Positions 37,159 through 48,569 of a stretch of 64,000 nt of DNA are shown here, piece after piece. The position numbers and the translations under genes are program-made. Below the pieces are notes generated by a model. It saw only the letters and a program-made list of their open reading frames with translations, ran no database searches and had not been told where the DNA came from. Origin of the DNA: Paraspadella gotoi (Eukaryota; Chaetognatha); the NCBI GenBank assembly GCA_051294375.1, contig CM119270.1, positions 7,767,817-7,831,816 of the forward strand, written 5' to 3'. How positions within the stretch are numbered: position 1 is the first letter of the stretch; the number at the start of each line of letters is the position of its first letter.

Positions 37159-38260
37159 ACAGTACCTTTTCTCTAGACTCCACGAAGTTTCAGGGAATGA
37201 CATAACCTCATAAAGTATATCGTTATAATGAGCTAAGATTTCGTAAAAAGATGAAGGAAAAATTTGCTCTATTGCCACCTATGGAAAATAATCAATTTCA
37301 AAAATTGCGTAAGGTCTTGATTTGATTTTTTTTATTTTGTTTTGCTTTCTTAAAACAGCTATTTCTTTTTAATTTGTTTTATTTTTGGTCCATATAATCG
37401 ACTTAACATGCCCGCAATATTGATGTAATTTTCAGGGATGGTTTTTTAATAAAACATAGGGAGTTATCACATAAAATCTAGTTTAAAACTTTTTTTACTA
37501 AAAATAGTCAAAAATAATAAATCAATTACCATGATGATTTTAAAAATATTGTAAAACGTGCATTTAACCTAAGACATCCCAAATTAAAAAAAAAATATTA
37601 CCACATTAGAAAAACTTGATACAAGATTAATAATTTTGTCCTTTTTTGAGATATGCGGTTCTATATTATAATTTTCTGTTCCCAAGACAAGAGGGATTCA
37701 ACTGATTCCATAATATATGTAGTATATATAGACTATTTAAAAATTAACTTTGAGTAATATGACCCAATAACTGTCAAATAATACCTAAAAAAACACCAAT
37801 TTTCAATTCACTTATAAAAACTAGCCACTAAAAATTATTAATTAAAATTTGTATCTTGTAATTTTATTACCACTTAAAGTTTTAAAAATGAAGAAAACAG
37901 ATTTAGGGAATTTTTTGATTAGTTTCAAAAGTTATTAACAAATGTGGCAGTCGTTAACACAACAAGGTTTAAGATTGAGAAATTAATTTTTGTATGGGTA
38001 AAAATATTTATAACAGTAAAAGCGTCGGGTCAATATTTACGAGGACAGTGCGGATAAAAAACAAAAGACAAAGCATTCAGTTTGAAAAAGGACGTGTGTG
38101 AAAAGTAAGTGACGATAAGTGGTTAGCAATGTGAGTGAGTTGAGTGAGAAAGAGATGAGGGGCAGATCAAAGGTTGCGCGTTGTTATTTGCTGAAAAGCT
38201 TAACAATGAAAATCATTACGGCCGGCTTTTCTCATTAAGTTTTGCTTATTAGGGTTTTTG
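37159..38260 (+). repeat. 1.1 kb repeat family D, copy 1
   Basis: Begins ACAGTACCTTTTCTCTAGAC and ends near GGTTTTTGGTTAGGG. Over its full length it matches 46,801-47,875 at what looks like more than 90% identity, with many small indels. Flanks differ. No coding capacity. Confidence 0.75.
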
Positions 38261-38377
38261 GTTAGGGATAAGTTTAATATAGAAAAAACAAAACATAAAT
38301 GAAAACAAGAAATATAAGACAATTAAATAAAAATATTGAGGGTCTTGTAGGTACTTAAATAAATTTATATCTCTCTC

Positions 38378-39765
38378 TTTTTTTGAGGGGGTTTGTTATT
38401 ACGAACTTGTTGAGTCTCAGTCATTGCTTGGCTGCTGATTGTCGTTTTTGTTGTTCGTTATGGTTTTTATTGTAATTTTTTTTTAGGTAATGATATTGTG
38501 AATGTTGTTTATGTGATGCTGTCGTCATTAAAACGCCTAAAAAGTTCGGTTCGTGGTTGACACTCATGTCTATTATATTAATCGTCTCGTGGTGGGGAAA
38601 AAAGCTTTTTACCCTTGTTGCCTTTATTATTATAAAATTGAATGATAATTTAACATTGTTTTTACGTTTGACTATTCTAATACAATCGTCAATGTTGTTG
38701 TTGTGATTGTTTCTCAGCGGACGAAACCACGGATGCATAATCAGAATTTTATGTTTATCGTCANNNNNNNNNNNNNNNNNNNNNNNNNNNNNNNNNNNNN
38801 NNNNNNNNNNNNNNNNNNNNNNNNNNNNNNNNNNNNNNNNNNNNNNNNNNNNNNNNNNNNNNNNNNNNNNNNNNNNNNNNNNNNNNNNNNNNNNNNNNNN
38901 NNNNNNNNNNNNNNNNNNNNNNNNNNNNNNNNNNNNNNNNNNNNNNNNNNNNNNNNNNNNNNNNNNNNNNNNNNNNNNNNNNNNNNNNNNNNNNNNNNNN
39001 NNNNNNNNNNNNNNNNNNNNNNNNNNNNNNNNNNNNNNNNNNNNNNNNNNNNNNNNNNNNNNNNNNNNNNNNNNNNNNNNNNNNNNNNNNNNTTTTCTCT
39101 GGCCGTCTCCCTCTCTCTCCGCGCGGTGATCATCGGGTGATAAATGGCCAACAAAATTGGAAATGGAAACACGCTTACCATCCGCGCGCGAGATTTCGCC
39201 TGAGTTTCCTCGTAAATTTGAAAAAAAAAAGTTGTTTTACTATTAAACAAATAAACGCTTGGTCAACGCTGCTTGAATAAATCATGAAATGAACGACTGA
39301 ATAAATGAAAAAAACGAATTAATGAATTCAACTAGTATCAAGGTCACCAAATAATCAATCGTTCAATATTCAACAAATATATAAATGAATAACAAATCAA
39401 TAAATCAATCGATCAATTAATCAATGAATTAAATGAATAACTCTTTAATCAACCAATCAATCTATCAATCAGTTAATCAATCAATCAATAAAATAAATAG
39501 AAAAAATTATTAATGAATGAATGAATAAATAAATGAATGAATAAACCATTCAATCAATCAATCAATCAATCACTCTCCCTTTCCACAAGGCGGCCGCGTT
39601 GACGTCAACCACATGGAAAGAGAGTTCGCCATCTCAGGCATTTTCATCAAACAAGTCATCGCGGAATCTCCGGCCGGAAGGGACGGGACGCTGAAGACTG
39701 GAGACAGGATACTAGAGGTGATTTGGGATTTGGGACTTGGGACTTGGGACTTGGGACTTGGNNNN
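38378..39765 (+). repeat. Block C, clean continuation of copy A
   Basis: Its first 310 bases repeat 24,468-24,756. The rest repeats 31,930-33,400 in cleaner form, with a gap at 38,764-39,092. It holds the intact PDZ half-exon at 39,590. Confidence 0.75.
39590..39717 (+). CDS. Multi-PDZ gene, central part of the first PDZ domain (clean)
   Basis: The acceptor CCTTTCCACAAG and donor GAG|GTGATT give 128 bases, phase 1 in and phase 0 out. Joined to the G left at 24,293 it reads GISIV-GG, then RVDVNHMEREFAIS, then GIFIKQVIAESPAGRDG and TLKTGDRILE. GIFIKxVxxxSPAG...LKTGDRILEV is diagnostic of one PDZ of MPDZ/PATJ, the tight-junction and Crumbs-complex scaffold. There those domains bind C-terminal peptides at apical junctions. 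Confidence 0.88.
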
Positions 39766-39861
39766 NNNNNNNNNNNNNNNNNNNNNNNNNNNNNNNNNNN
39801 NNNNNNNNNNNNNNNNNNNNNNNNNNNNNNNNNNNNNNNNNNNNNNNNNNNNNNNNNNNNN

Positions 39862-41520
39862 AACGACAAAAAAAACAAAGAAGATGTCAAAAAATTATAA
39901 ACCAACTGACGTCCGCCAGAAAACTTATAATAACTAATTATAACTTATAATAATTAATTATTATTGTTGGTATTAATTAATAACTAATCATTAATCATTA
40001 TTAACTAAATAATTAATAAATAAATATAATTAATTAGTTAACAATTAATAATTAATTAATTAATCAATTACCGATAATGATCGTGGACAAATCCGGCATT
40101 GTTTGCTCAAAAATGTTTCCTTAGTGACAAACTCAAAGCTTCGTCTAGCCTGAGGTCATTTGTACGGTTTTTATTCCGTTTTTAGTCGAGTTTTTTTATC
40201 TTATAAATTAAAGATTTTGTTTTTCTACCTTTTTTGTTTTTAAAAATGAAACGTACTTAATGAACCGCAGCCGGCAAGGTTTGTTTGGAGGATTTGAATT
40301 ATATCAAAGCTTTTTCATTCATATTGAGTAGTAAACTTATTGTTCTATATAAATATTTGGTATCAATATAAAATAATGTTTCAAGAATGATTCATTTAAA
40401 TAAATAATTGGACTTGATCAACTCGTTGAATGGCTCATGTGGGATGCACCCATTGCACACATTGCACACCCTTCTGCAACTGCACGCAGCTGTAATTGAG
40501 ATTAAACTGACGCATATGCAAAAAAGCAAGAATTACTCAATCAATTAGACACACCAATCTAGGTGTCAAAATAAGGAAAGACCATGATGATTAAAATCTT
40601 GAATTGATTTCACTCTATGATTTACTATTTTTTTGTTTGTTTTTTTATTTGTGTCCATTTGGAAAAAGAGGAAAAGTCAGCTTCGATTTCTCGCAAAAAA
40701 GGTGTTCATTTTCCGTAATTTTTTTTGCTACTATTTTTGGTATCTTCTGAAACTAAGATCAATCAGATTCGGAAAATGTGTTTTAATCTATATTCAACTA
40801 TTTTTTCGTAATACAGGCGCGCATATAGTCCAGAAAGAGCTCGAAAACTTTTTTTTTTTTATCTGTCTGTTTGTCCGTCCGTCCGTTTTTGATGAAGACA
40901 GAAGTTTTCGAAACGTGTTGTAAAACATCATCGTTTTCTCTTGTTAAGTAAAAGAAGAGACAAAAACAATCCATAAATAATTTACCAATTGGTCTCCAGA
41001 TGCTTGTGTTTTTTGCTCTGTCTTCATTCGGGCCGGGAGGGACCATCGGCCGTTGCGCTGACGCCAAGGTAAATTTCGAGCTGATTATCTTGCTGATATA
41101 AACTCTCAACTACATGTTAAACTTGTATTTAAAAATTTTATTAAATTGGACATTATAAACTTTTTTAGTTCTTAAAATTATTTTAAGATAAACTGATTCA
41201 TATCAGTTATCTAAAATTTGATTGTTTATTGTAAAAATTTTTTTCCCCAATTTCTATTTTTTTTAAATTTTTTTTTCCCATCTTCTTTTGTAACTTTTTT
41301 TACCTACTACGAGGATTTGTCTCTTACTTTTTCTACTATGAGGCATTTTCCCTTTACTTTCTATAAAAATTTGCTCTTCTGTCTGCACCCACTAGATCTT
41401 CACTACATCGCTTTATACAAATAGCAAATTTTTGCTTGTTTGGTCTTAATAAACCAGATGGCTTCACAAACAAAAGAGCGTTTTTAAACAAAATAGCAAA
41501 TAAAATTTAGTTTTTAATAT
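39862..41520. other. AT-rich DNA without a recognised exon
   Basis: Dense TAATTAAT runs (39,920-40,080). One possible hammerhead-like motif is at 40,889-40,920 and a CGGGCCGGGAGGGACC patch near 41,030. No PDZ sequence was found, though the second half of the first PDZ domain would be expected in this interval. Confidence 0.5.
40889..40920 (+). ncRNA. Hammerhead-like motif, doubtful
   Basis: TTGATGA, a possible stem (AGAC/GTTT with loop AGAA), then CGAAACGTG resembles a degenerate hammerhead core. It lacks the ACATGTC cleavage segment shared by the four motifs at 42-49 kb. Confidence 0.25.
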
Positions 41521-41524
41521 ATCA

Positions 41525-41935
41525 TTCAAGATGAATCAGAACAAGAATTGAATCGGATCCGCGACTCGGATGAATCTACCAAGGACTCGCCGATGGATGA
41601 ATCATCGTCGGGAATCAACCAATGAGAAGACGGGCTTCATGCGTCGGGAAACCGAGCCATGCCCTGATCCGATTGATCACTATAAATAGCTGACCATCCT
41701 GTACTGATGTATTTCGTCTCAAGTTCTGACACCGTCCTTGCTCTTGTTCATATTGTAAATAAATTCCACTTTGGTTTCATGCTGAAAATCTCTGTCTACT
41801 TACTTAAATGTGGTGACAGGAGTGGACTCGATAACCACTACTCCGGAAACAAGAGAGAAGCCTTAACCACCGCAACCACGCAACACCTTAAGAAGATGGA
41901 CTTCGCCGTCAGGAAAAGACTGTCCTATTAAATCT
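41525..41935 (+). mobile_element. LTR-like retrotransposon fragment
   Basis: Has the layout of a 5' LTR and leader. There is a CACTATAAATAG TATA box (about 41,680), an AATAAA signal (about 41,757), then TGGTGACAGGAGTGG, which resembles a tRNA primer-binding region, then a short frame (MDFAVRKRLSY) that stops. Part of it (41,550-41,620) is matched inverted at 45,905-45,975. No gag or pol genes follow. Confidence 0.4.
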
Positions 41936-42180
41936 TCTTTGTATTTTTACCCTATTCTACTAGAAGGCTTTACAAAAACAGAGGCTTTTTGTAAGACAAA
42001 GAACATTCAAAAAAATTTTATCTGCATTACTAAGAGCTTTGCTTGTACCTGCTCTTCATAAAATAGCAAATGTTTTTTTAAATTTTTTTATCATTATATG
42101 ATATCCTTTCTTTTCGTTGTAAATGATTTAGAGAAAAAACAAAGTTTTATTAGTTTCACGAATTTGTTTTATTGGAAACA

Positions 42181-42215
42181 GACATGTTCGGCTTGGTTTT
42201 CAATCCTTCTTCAGT
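42181..42215 (-). ncRNA. Hammerhead ribozyme motif, left arm (degenerate)
   Basis: On the minus strand: CTGAAGA, a stem-loop, then CCGAACATGTC. Compared with the intact motif at 49,240 it has GATGA changed to GAAGA and one A lost from GAAAC. The right-arm copy has the same two changes, so the pair was probably inactive before or at insertion. Confidence 0.6.
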
Positions 42216-42246
42216 GTTTGTGAATTAGACAAATATTGTGCAGAAG

Positions 42247-42282
<36 letters not shown>

Positions 42283-43077
42283 TTAAAGTTTCAACAAAGT
42301 TGGTAGACAGAATAGTGGTCAGAGGTTGAGGACAGGGTAAGTTGAACACAGATTGAGTGAGTTTTTGAAAAAGAAATGAAATTTGTTAGAGAGAAAGAGA
42401 GAGAGAGAGAGATAGACTTAACAGGATAAATAAATAATTAAAAAAAATATACATTGTGCAATGTACACAGTAATAATGTTTAAAAACTGAAAAAGATTGG
42501 TGAGAATTTTAACAATTGCAAAAAGAAGTGAATAAATAATTCAAGTATGTGTACTAATTAGCTAAAGAAATTTTGGTGAATGTGAAGTGAAAAAAATGAA
42601 AGAGTTTAGTTATATTTTATTGCTATATAAGAGCCTAAGAAATTGAAAATTTTAAGGAGTAAAAAGAGCTCAAAATGAGCCCTTACAGAAAGCTCAGCTG
42701 ATTCCGTCGAACCACCCGAGCTCATGCGCCAGAGCTTGAGCACGTCAAAAGACCTTGGCGATCAATGGATACCCTCTGTGGGCCTTCGAGAAGGCTAGGT
42801 ATCGGCCGGCCTGGCTGAGGGCAGTGGCCAACCGGGGCTGCCCAAGTAACCGCTGACGCAGTTTCTTCTCCCGCCCCCCAGGGAAAGAAAGGTACTTGCT
42901 GCTGAAGAGCCGACCGCGCCCACCACAGCGGAAGTGAAGATAAGCAGAAGCGCCCAAGGAACGTGGGTCACTTTTCCTCCCCTACCACCAGGGGATCACT
43001 GAATCATTGGTGGCGGGTGCTAGCAAGCAGGAATCTCCACTCAGTGACGACCCCGCGGTTCCCTACGTGAGCAATTG

Positions 43078-43734
43078 GTGAAACCGAAAGATAAAATTCC
43101 AGACCGAAAATATCAGAGCGTCTATTGGGCGGCTGTGCAGGGGCGGGCAACCAAGCCTGTACAGCAGCATACGTGGGCGCAGACAGGCAAATCTCTGACA
43201 GACCGATTCAAGCAACATACAAAGCTTATCGTGACGCACGAGGTCTACTACTTGTCAGCAATGCCGAGCACACGCAAATACAGCCATCTGTTTAGACAAT
43301 CAGACTGTCTCGTGCTGTCCCATGACCCGAACTGGTTCTCAAGAGGTATTAAGAGGCAGTTACATCAAAGCCCTCGAGCCCTCTTTGAACCGTGATGGAA
43401 GGACGATTCGATCTCCTCCAAGCTACGATTCGCTTATCAAAAGCGTGGTGGAGGCCCCGTCTCCACCACGTCCGCACAATGATTCCCTTGTCTCTACTCA
43501 ACGAGGCCGGCGGAGACCTTGCGCAGGCAATGGACAGGCGATGGCCTCTCCTCAATGCAGCAACTCAGTCCCTTTCTCTGGTGACGGCGTCGGCCCTAAA
43601 CGACCGCTTCAGGAGGAGGAGAGGAGTCCACACTCTGTCGCTAAAGCGGCAAAAGCAACGGACAAACCGCCCCCCACCTCGCCAGCAGGCGAGACGAGGG
43701 CAGTCGGCAGGCGTACAGGCAAAGAGACATAAGA
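43078..43734 (+). pseudogene. GIY-YIG endonuclease of a Penelope-like element, frameshifted
   Basis: The first frame has QTGKSLTDRFKQHTK, the arginine-containing helix that follows the GIY-YIG strands, and DPNWFSR. The reading then shifts at about 43,345 into REVLRGSYIKALEPSLNRDG and SYDSLI. This is the typical 'W..R...EA..I......LNRD.G' end of the Penelope nuclease, with a Pro/Ser-rich tail to a stop at 43,732. The GIY and YIG strands themselves are poorly preserved. It is a dead gene, cut off from any reverse transcriptase. Confidence 0.7.
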
Positions 43735-44269
43735 GTGCACTAGGGATCTCTTCTGGCTCAGTCCCCAGTCCAACACTTACAATTCGGTCACACTCTCCTC
43801 TCAGCCACTGACTGCGCCAATGACCCGTCACCATCCCCTATGTCCTTCCTTTGCACAACCAGGGGGGCCAGCTCATTTTGAGCTCTTTCTTACTCCTTAA
43901 ATTTCAATTTCTTAGGCTCTTATATAGCAATAAAATATAAACTAAACTTTCTTTTCATTTTTCAACTTACATTTCACCAAATTCTTTAGCTAATTAGTAC
44001 ACATATTGAATTACTTTATTCACTCTTTTTGCAATTGTTAAAAATTCTCACCAATCTTTTTTCAGTTTTTTAAACATTTATTACTGTTGTACATTGCACA
44101 ATGTATATTTTTAATTATTTATTATCCCTGTTAAGTCTATCCTCTCTTCTCTCTCTTCTCTCTAACAAATTTCATTTCTTTCAAAAAACTCACTCATCTG
44201 TGTTCAACTTACCCTGTCCTCACTCCTGACCACTATTCTGTCTCACCACTTTGTTGGAAACTTTAACTT

Positions 44270-44300
<31 letters not shown>

Positions 44301-44325
44301 TGCGACAAATGTCTAATCACAAACA

Positions 44326-44360
44326 CTGAAGAAGGCTTGAAAACCAAAGCCGAACATGTC
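44326..44360 (+). ncRNA. Hammerhead ribozyme motif, right arm (degenerate)
   Basis: CTGAAGA, stem GGCTT/AAGCC, then CCGAACATGTC, about 30 bases downstream of a CT array (44,270-44,296). The core changes are the same as in the left arm. Confidence 0.6.
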
Positions 44361-44420
44361 TGTTTTCCAATAAAAACAAATTCGTTGAAAATTAATAAAC
44401 TTTGTTTTTCTCTAAATTTT

Positions 44421-45690
44421 TTTATCATAAATATTTAAATAATTTTTTTTTCAAATATGAAAAAATGCAAAAATTATCTGTTTATTATTTTTTTGTTGGC
44501 TTGCGTTTGTGAATGGCCTCCTTTCGCCGTATGCAACATAATCTTAAACATATAATGATCTCTCCAAAACCTTACTATTAAAAAATTAATAAAAAAGTTT
44601 ACTAATCTAATTTGCATATTTGCAGTAAATCATGATTAAATGGAAATTCAAATAAAAAATATTTTGAATCGATATGAAACAAAAAAAAATGGACACACAT
44701 TTCAACTTCTACTTGCCTTACTAATGAAACTTGATAACTAGATAGTAAAAGTTAAAAAATGCTGCAAGTTGAAAAAATTATGTAAGTTATAAATTATGCA
44801 AGTGAAAAAATTATGCACGTTGAAAAAATTATGCACGAGAAAAAAAATTTATATAAGTTGAAAAAATTATGCAAGTTGAAAAAAATTATGCAAGTAAAAA
44901 AAATAATACAAGCTAAAAAAAAATACAAGTTAAAAAATAAAAAAAATTTAAAAAATAATACAAATTTAAAAATATTATTATTTCCGCAGTAACAGTCAGT
45001 TAGCCTTTGAAAGCGATTTACATTATTGACGCAGCCACTGGTTCGTTTGTATTTGGTTCTCTCTCGAACCGGATGAATATCTTCCTCGTGATAACATTAT
45101 CTATTAGATCAAGTTTTTTATCTTTATGCAAATCACTTTACGTTTTTACTCGACTGATCTCGCTTTTATCTCATTTTTTTCGTCTTTTCTTTTGAGACCG
45201 ATTTGTTTCCGGTTCAATTTTTTCTTTATGTTGTATTGAGATAGAAAAATAAAGATAGAGAGAGAGTGAGAGAGATAAGTAAATAGATAAAATCAACGAC
45301 TTAATTCTTGTGACGAGTGTTTCCAAATGGCATGACATTCATAAAAAATTTCATGCCATTTTGGCATATCAGCAATAATATATCGGCATATATCGCATAT
45401 TTATCGGCATATATATCGGCATATCGGCGATAAAGATATGAATCCATTCTCCTCTACTCTTCTCTTCTTTACACCTAAACTAAAGACTAAAGCAAAGACG
45501 CCGAGCTCATTTTCCAATGACAATTTTTAACCGCAGAGGCATTTGAGTTGAAAACAAATGAAAGGGTCGTTCGAACAACGTAAGCGGCAACTCTCTGCTC
45601 GTAATCCAAGTATGTTCGGATTTAAGACTCGCGCGCGCCGCTCTGTATCAAACTTGAATTTATTCATTTAAAAATCCTCTTGAGAGTTTT
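44421..45690. other. AT-rich DNA with GTTGAAAAAATTATGCAA repeats
   Basis: From 44,755 to 44,935 a unit like AAGTTGAAAAAATTATGC recurs about eight times with drift. At 45,360-45,425 ATATCGGCATAT recurs. No gene is seen. Confidence 0.6.
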
Positions 45691-46063
45691 TTAGTTGGCG
45701 GCGAGTCTCGCGGAGCAACTCTATAATCACTTTCCGGTCGGTCGGTCCCGTCGGTATTCTGTCTGTTGGTATGTCCCACTTACGTAAAAACGCTTATATT
45801 TGGCCTATAGTTTCTGCTATTTGTTAAAAATCAAATCTAAGCACTTTGTATTAAAAAAATCTTATAACTATAAGGAATAAATGACATGATAACCATGGTC
45901 CCTTTCGATGATGATTCATCCAATCACAGAGTCCTTGGTAAATTTATCCGAGTCGCCGATCCGATTCATTTTTGGTTCCAATGCCATCTGCGATGATAAA
46001 GTAAAAAAAAAAAAAGTAATGCAGCGCACACCTTGGATAATCATTCCTTGTTTTTAAAATCTT
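45691..46063 (+). repeat. Dispersed repeat family R, copy 3
   Basis: Begins TTAGTTGGCGGCGAGTCTCG then GCGGAGCAACTCTATAA, and ends GCAGCGCACACCTTGGATAA, the same block order as 2,949-3,440. An inverted piece of the LTR-like sequence (45,905-45,975) lies inside it. Confidence 0.55.
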
Positions 46064-46800
46064 TTATCGCATTTTAATCTGCTTGTGAAATCCCGGCAAA
46101 TGAAAAGTGATTAGGTAAAAGGATTCGGATTACTAAAAACTCTTGAATTTAAATTTAATTTTCCATTTCAGTGAAAAGGTAAAAAGAAATTTAAAAATTT
46201 AAAGCCGAAGTAGAGAAAAGGAAAAGAAAATAATTTAAAGTCCCAGGACTCAAAAGCCGTCGAGTAAGATCTGGCTGGAAATAGCTTTAAACTGAGCTGG
46301 GGTAATTACACTGGCTTGCCCATGGGAGCACGCCAAGATATTGGAGCGTTAAGGCCGAACCTAAACTTTTTGGAAACATAGTCTAGGAGACCAACAGCTA
46401 TGCGCATTGCATTATAATGTCAACTAACATTGAAAAAGCCATATTATACTGTTAAACGTTATAACTATATTTATGTATTTTGTATTTTACGTTCAGAATC
46501 GAGGTTACTTACAGAAATTAACCCCTTTCCGTTGTACATTTTTTTGCGAGAAAATGTCGCAACTTCTTCATCGTCACCATAATTTTATTACGTTCTTACC
46601 AGAAAGGTGACGGGGCGAAAGAAGGGATTCCAGAGTTTGGAGTTGACACATGGAAGTAATTGACAATGAGGGAATTGGGTGCGCATTGTAATGTACGGTA
46701 AACTGCGTGCAATGAGACAATAAGGGGCTTCTCAAAATATGGTTTTTATACAATTAAAAATTTTTGAAATATTATGATTGCACCCGGAATATAAAAGTCG

Positions 46801-47875
46801 TACAGTACCTTTTCTCTAGACTCCACGAAGTTCAGGGAATGAATAACTCATAAAGTTATCGTTATAATGAGCTAAGATTTCGTAAAAAGATGAAGGAAAA
46901 TTTGCTCTATTGCCCACCTGATGGAAAATAATCAATTCAAAAATTTGCGCTAAGGTCTTGATTTATTTTTATTTTGTTTTGCTTCTAAAACAGCTATTTC
47001 TTTTTTAATTTGTTTTATTTTTGGTTCATATAATCGACTAACATGCCCGCACATATTGATGTAATTTCAGGAGGTATTTTAAAAAACATAGGAGTTATCA
47101 CATAAAAATCAGTTTAAAACTTTTTTTACTAAAATAGTCAAAAATAATAAATCAAATTACGTGATGATTTTAAAATATTGTAAACGTTCACTTTTACCTA
47201 AGACAACCCCAAATTAAAAAAAAATATTACCACATTAGAAAAACTTGGATTACAAGATTAAAACATTTTGTCCTTTTTTGAGATATGCAGTCTATATTAA
47301 ATTTTTCTGTCCCAAGGCAAAGAGGGGATCAAGCTGATTCCAAATATATGTATATATATAGACTTTTAAAAATTAACTTTGAGTAATATGACCCAATAAC
47401 TGTCAAAAATACCTAAAAAAACACAATTTTCAATCACTTATAAAAACTAGCCACCTAAAAATTATTAATTAAAATTTGTATCTGTAATTTTATACCACTT
47501 AAAGTTTAAAATGAAGAAAACAGATTTTAAAATTTTTGATTAGTTTCAAAGTTATTAACCAAAATGTGCAGTGTTAACACAACAAGTTTAAGATTGAGAA
47601 AATTAATTTTTGTAGGGTAAAAAATTTATAACAGTAAAGCGTCGGGTCAATATTTACAGGACAGTGCGGAAAAAACAAAGACAAAGACATCAGTTTGAAA
47701 AAGAGTGTGTGAAAAAGTAAGTGACGAGTAAGTGAGTTAGCAAGTGAGTGAGTGAGTGAGAAAAAGAGAGAGGGGCAGAAATCAAAGGTTGCGCGTTGTT
47801 ATTGCTGAAAGCTTACCATGAAAATTACGGCCGGCGTTTCTCATAATTTTGCTTAGGGTTTTGGTTAGGTAGTTA
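46801..47875 (+). repeat. 1.1 kb repeat family D, copy 2
   Basis: Same start (ACAGTACCTTTTCTCTAGAC) and similar end (TTGCTTAGGGTTTTGGTTAGG) as 37,159-38,260. The start block agrees better with the third copy at 51,076, so this is probably the more accurate of the two. Confidence 0.75.
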
Positions 47876-47985
47876 GATGAGGGAATAATTTATGGATAGG
47901 GTTAGGGATTAGGGTTAAGGATGAGGATTAAGGCAAGGGATAAGATTAGAAATCTGGTTTTAGGATTAGCGTTGGATAGGGATAA
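47851..47985 (+). repeat. Degenerate TTAGGG-like repeats
   Basis: GGATAGGGTTAGGGATTAGGGTTAAGG and similar units form an irregular telomere-like patch next to a GA run and a hammerhead motif. Confidence 0.6.
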
Positions 47986-48128
47986 GCAGTTAGAAAGAGA
48001 GAGAGAGAGAGAGAGAGCTATATCGAATACTTGTACCTATGTCTATGACAGTCTCTTCTCTCTCTCTCTCTCTCTCTCCCTCTTCTTTTTCACATAGTTT
48101 GCCTATAATTTTACAAATTCTATAAACC

Positions 48129-48164
48129 TTGATGATGGTTTGAATTACAAAGCCGAAACATGTC
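48129..48164 (+). ncRNA. Hammerhead ribozyme motif
   Basis: TTGATGA (first C replaced by T), stem GGTTT...AAAGCC, then GAAACATGTC. It follows a CT array (48,056-48,081) by about 48 bases. Probably the end of a Penelope-like terminal repeat; downstream sequence resembles that after 44,360. Confidence 0.65.
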
Positions 48165-48569
48165 CGTTTATAAATAAAAAAATTGTTGTTGAATATCAAA
48201 TTCTTTTTTTTTGCATTATTTATCATAATTCGATTTTCTGATATGATAAAATGATTTACCAAAAAAGTTGGGAGGACGACGGACCGACAACGTGAGTAAT
48301 AAGTAATGACTACATAAATATTGTTAATGTGTTTATTAAAGATTGTAAAAATTTAAAAAAAATTAATATTTATCTTATGGTTAAACGCATGGAAGCTATT
48401 TTATATTATCCAAATACTATATAATGTCCAAAATTTTTTTTATTAAATTCTAATTTTTTTAACGGATTCTGATAGAGCTTGAAAAGTTAGAAGAAGGTTA
48501 TTATTACAACTTTTTGAAATTTTAATGATTTGTCTGTGAAAATTAACAAAACTATTAAATTTAATGGAT

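Larger units (their letters stand above)
42128..44420 (+). mobile_element. Degenerate Penelope-like element with inverted terminal arms
   Basis: Arms of about 555 bases (42,128-42,686 and 43,870-44,420) are inverted repeats of each other. The match runs from CTCTAAA at the outer ends to AAAGAGCTCAAAATGAGC at the inner ends. Each arm has a hammerhead-like motif and a CT microsatellite. Between them is 1.2 kb of GC-richer sequence with a GIY-YIG endonuclease frame. Penelope-like elements carry a GIY-YIG nuclease after the reverse transcriptase and often have inverted LTR-like ends with hammerheads. The reverse transcriptase is missing, so this is a deleted remnant. Confidence 0.75.

Noticed and set aside
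39920-40080. TAATTA-dense stretch considered as a homeodomain-site cluster
   Set aside because: It is low-complexity AT sequence; motif density is explained by composition.
42745-42957. 70-residue minus-strand frame in the Penelope remnant
   Set aside because: Not recognised, and opposite to the nuclease; treated as chance.
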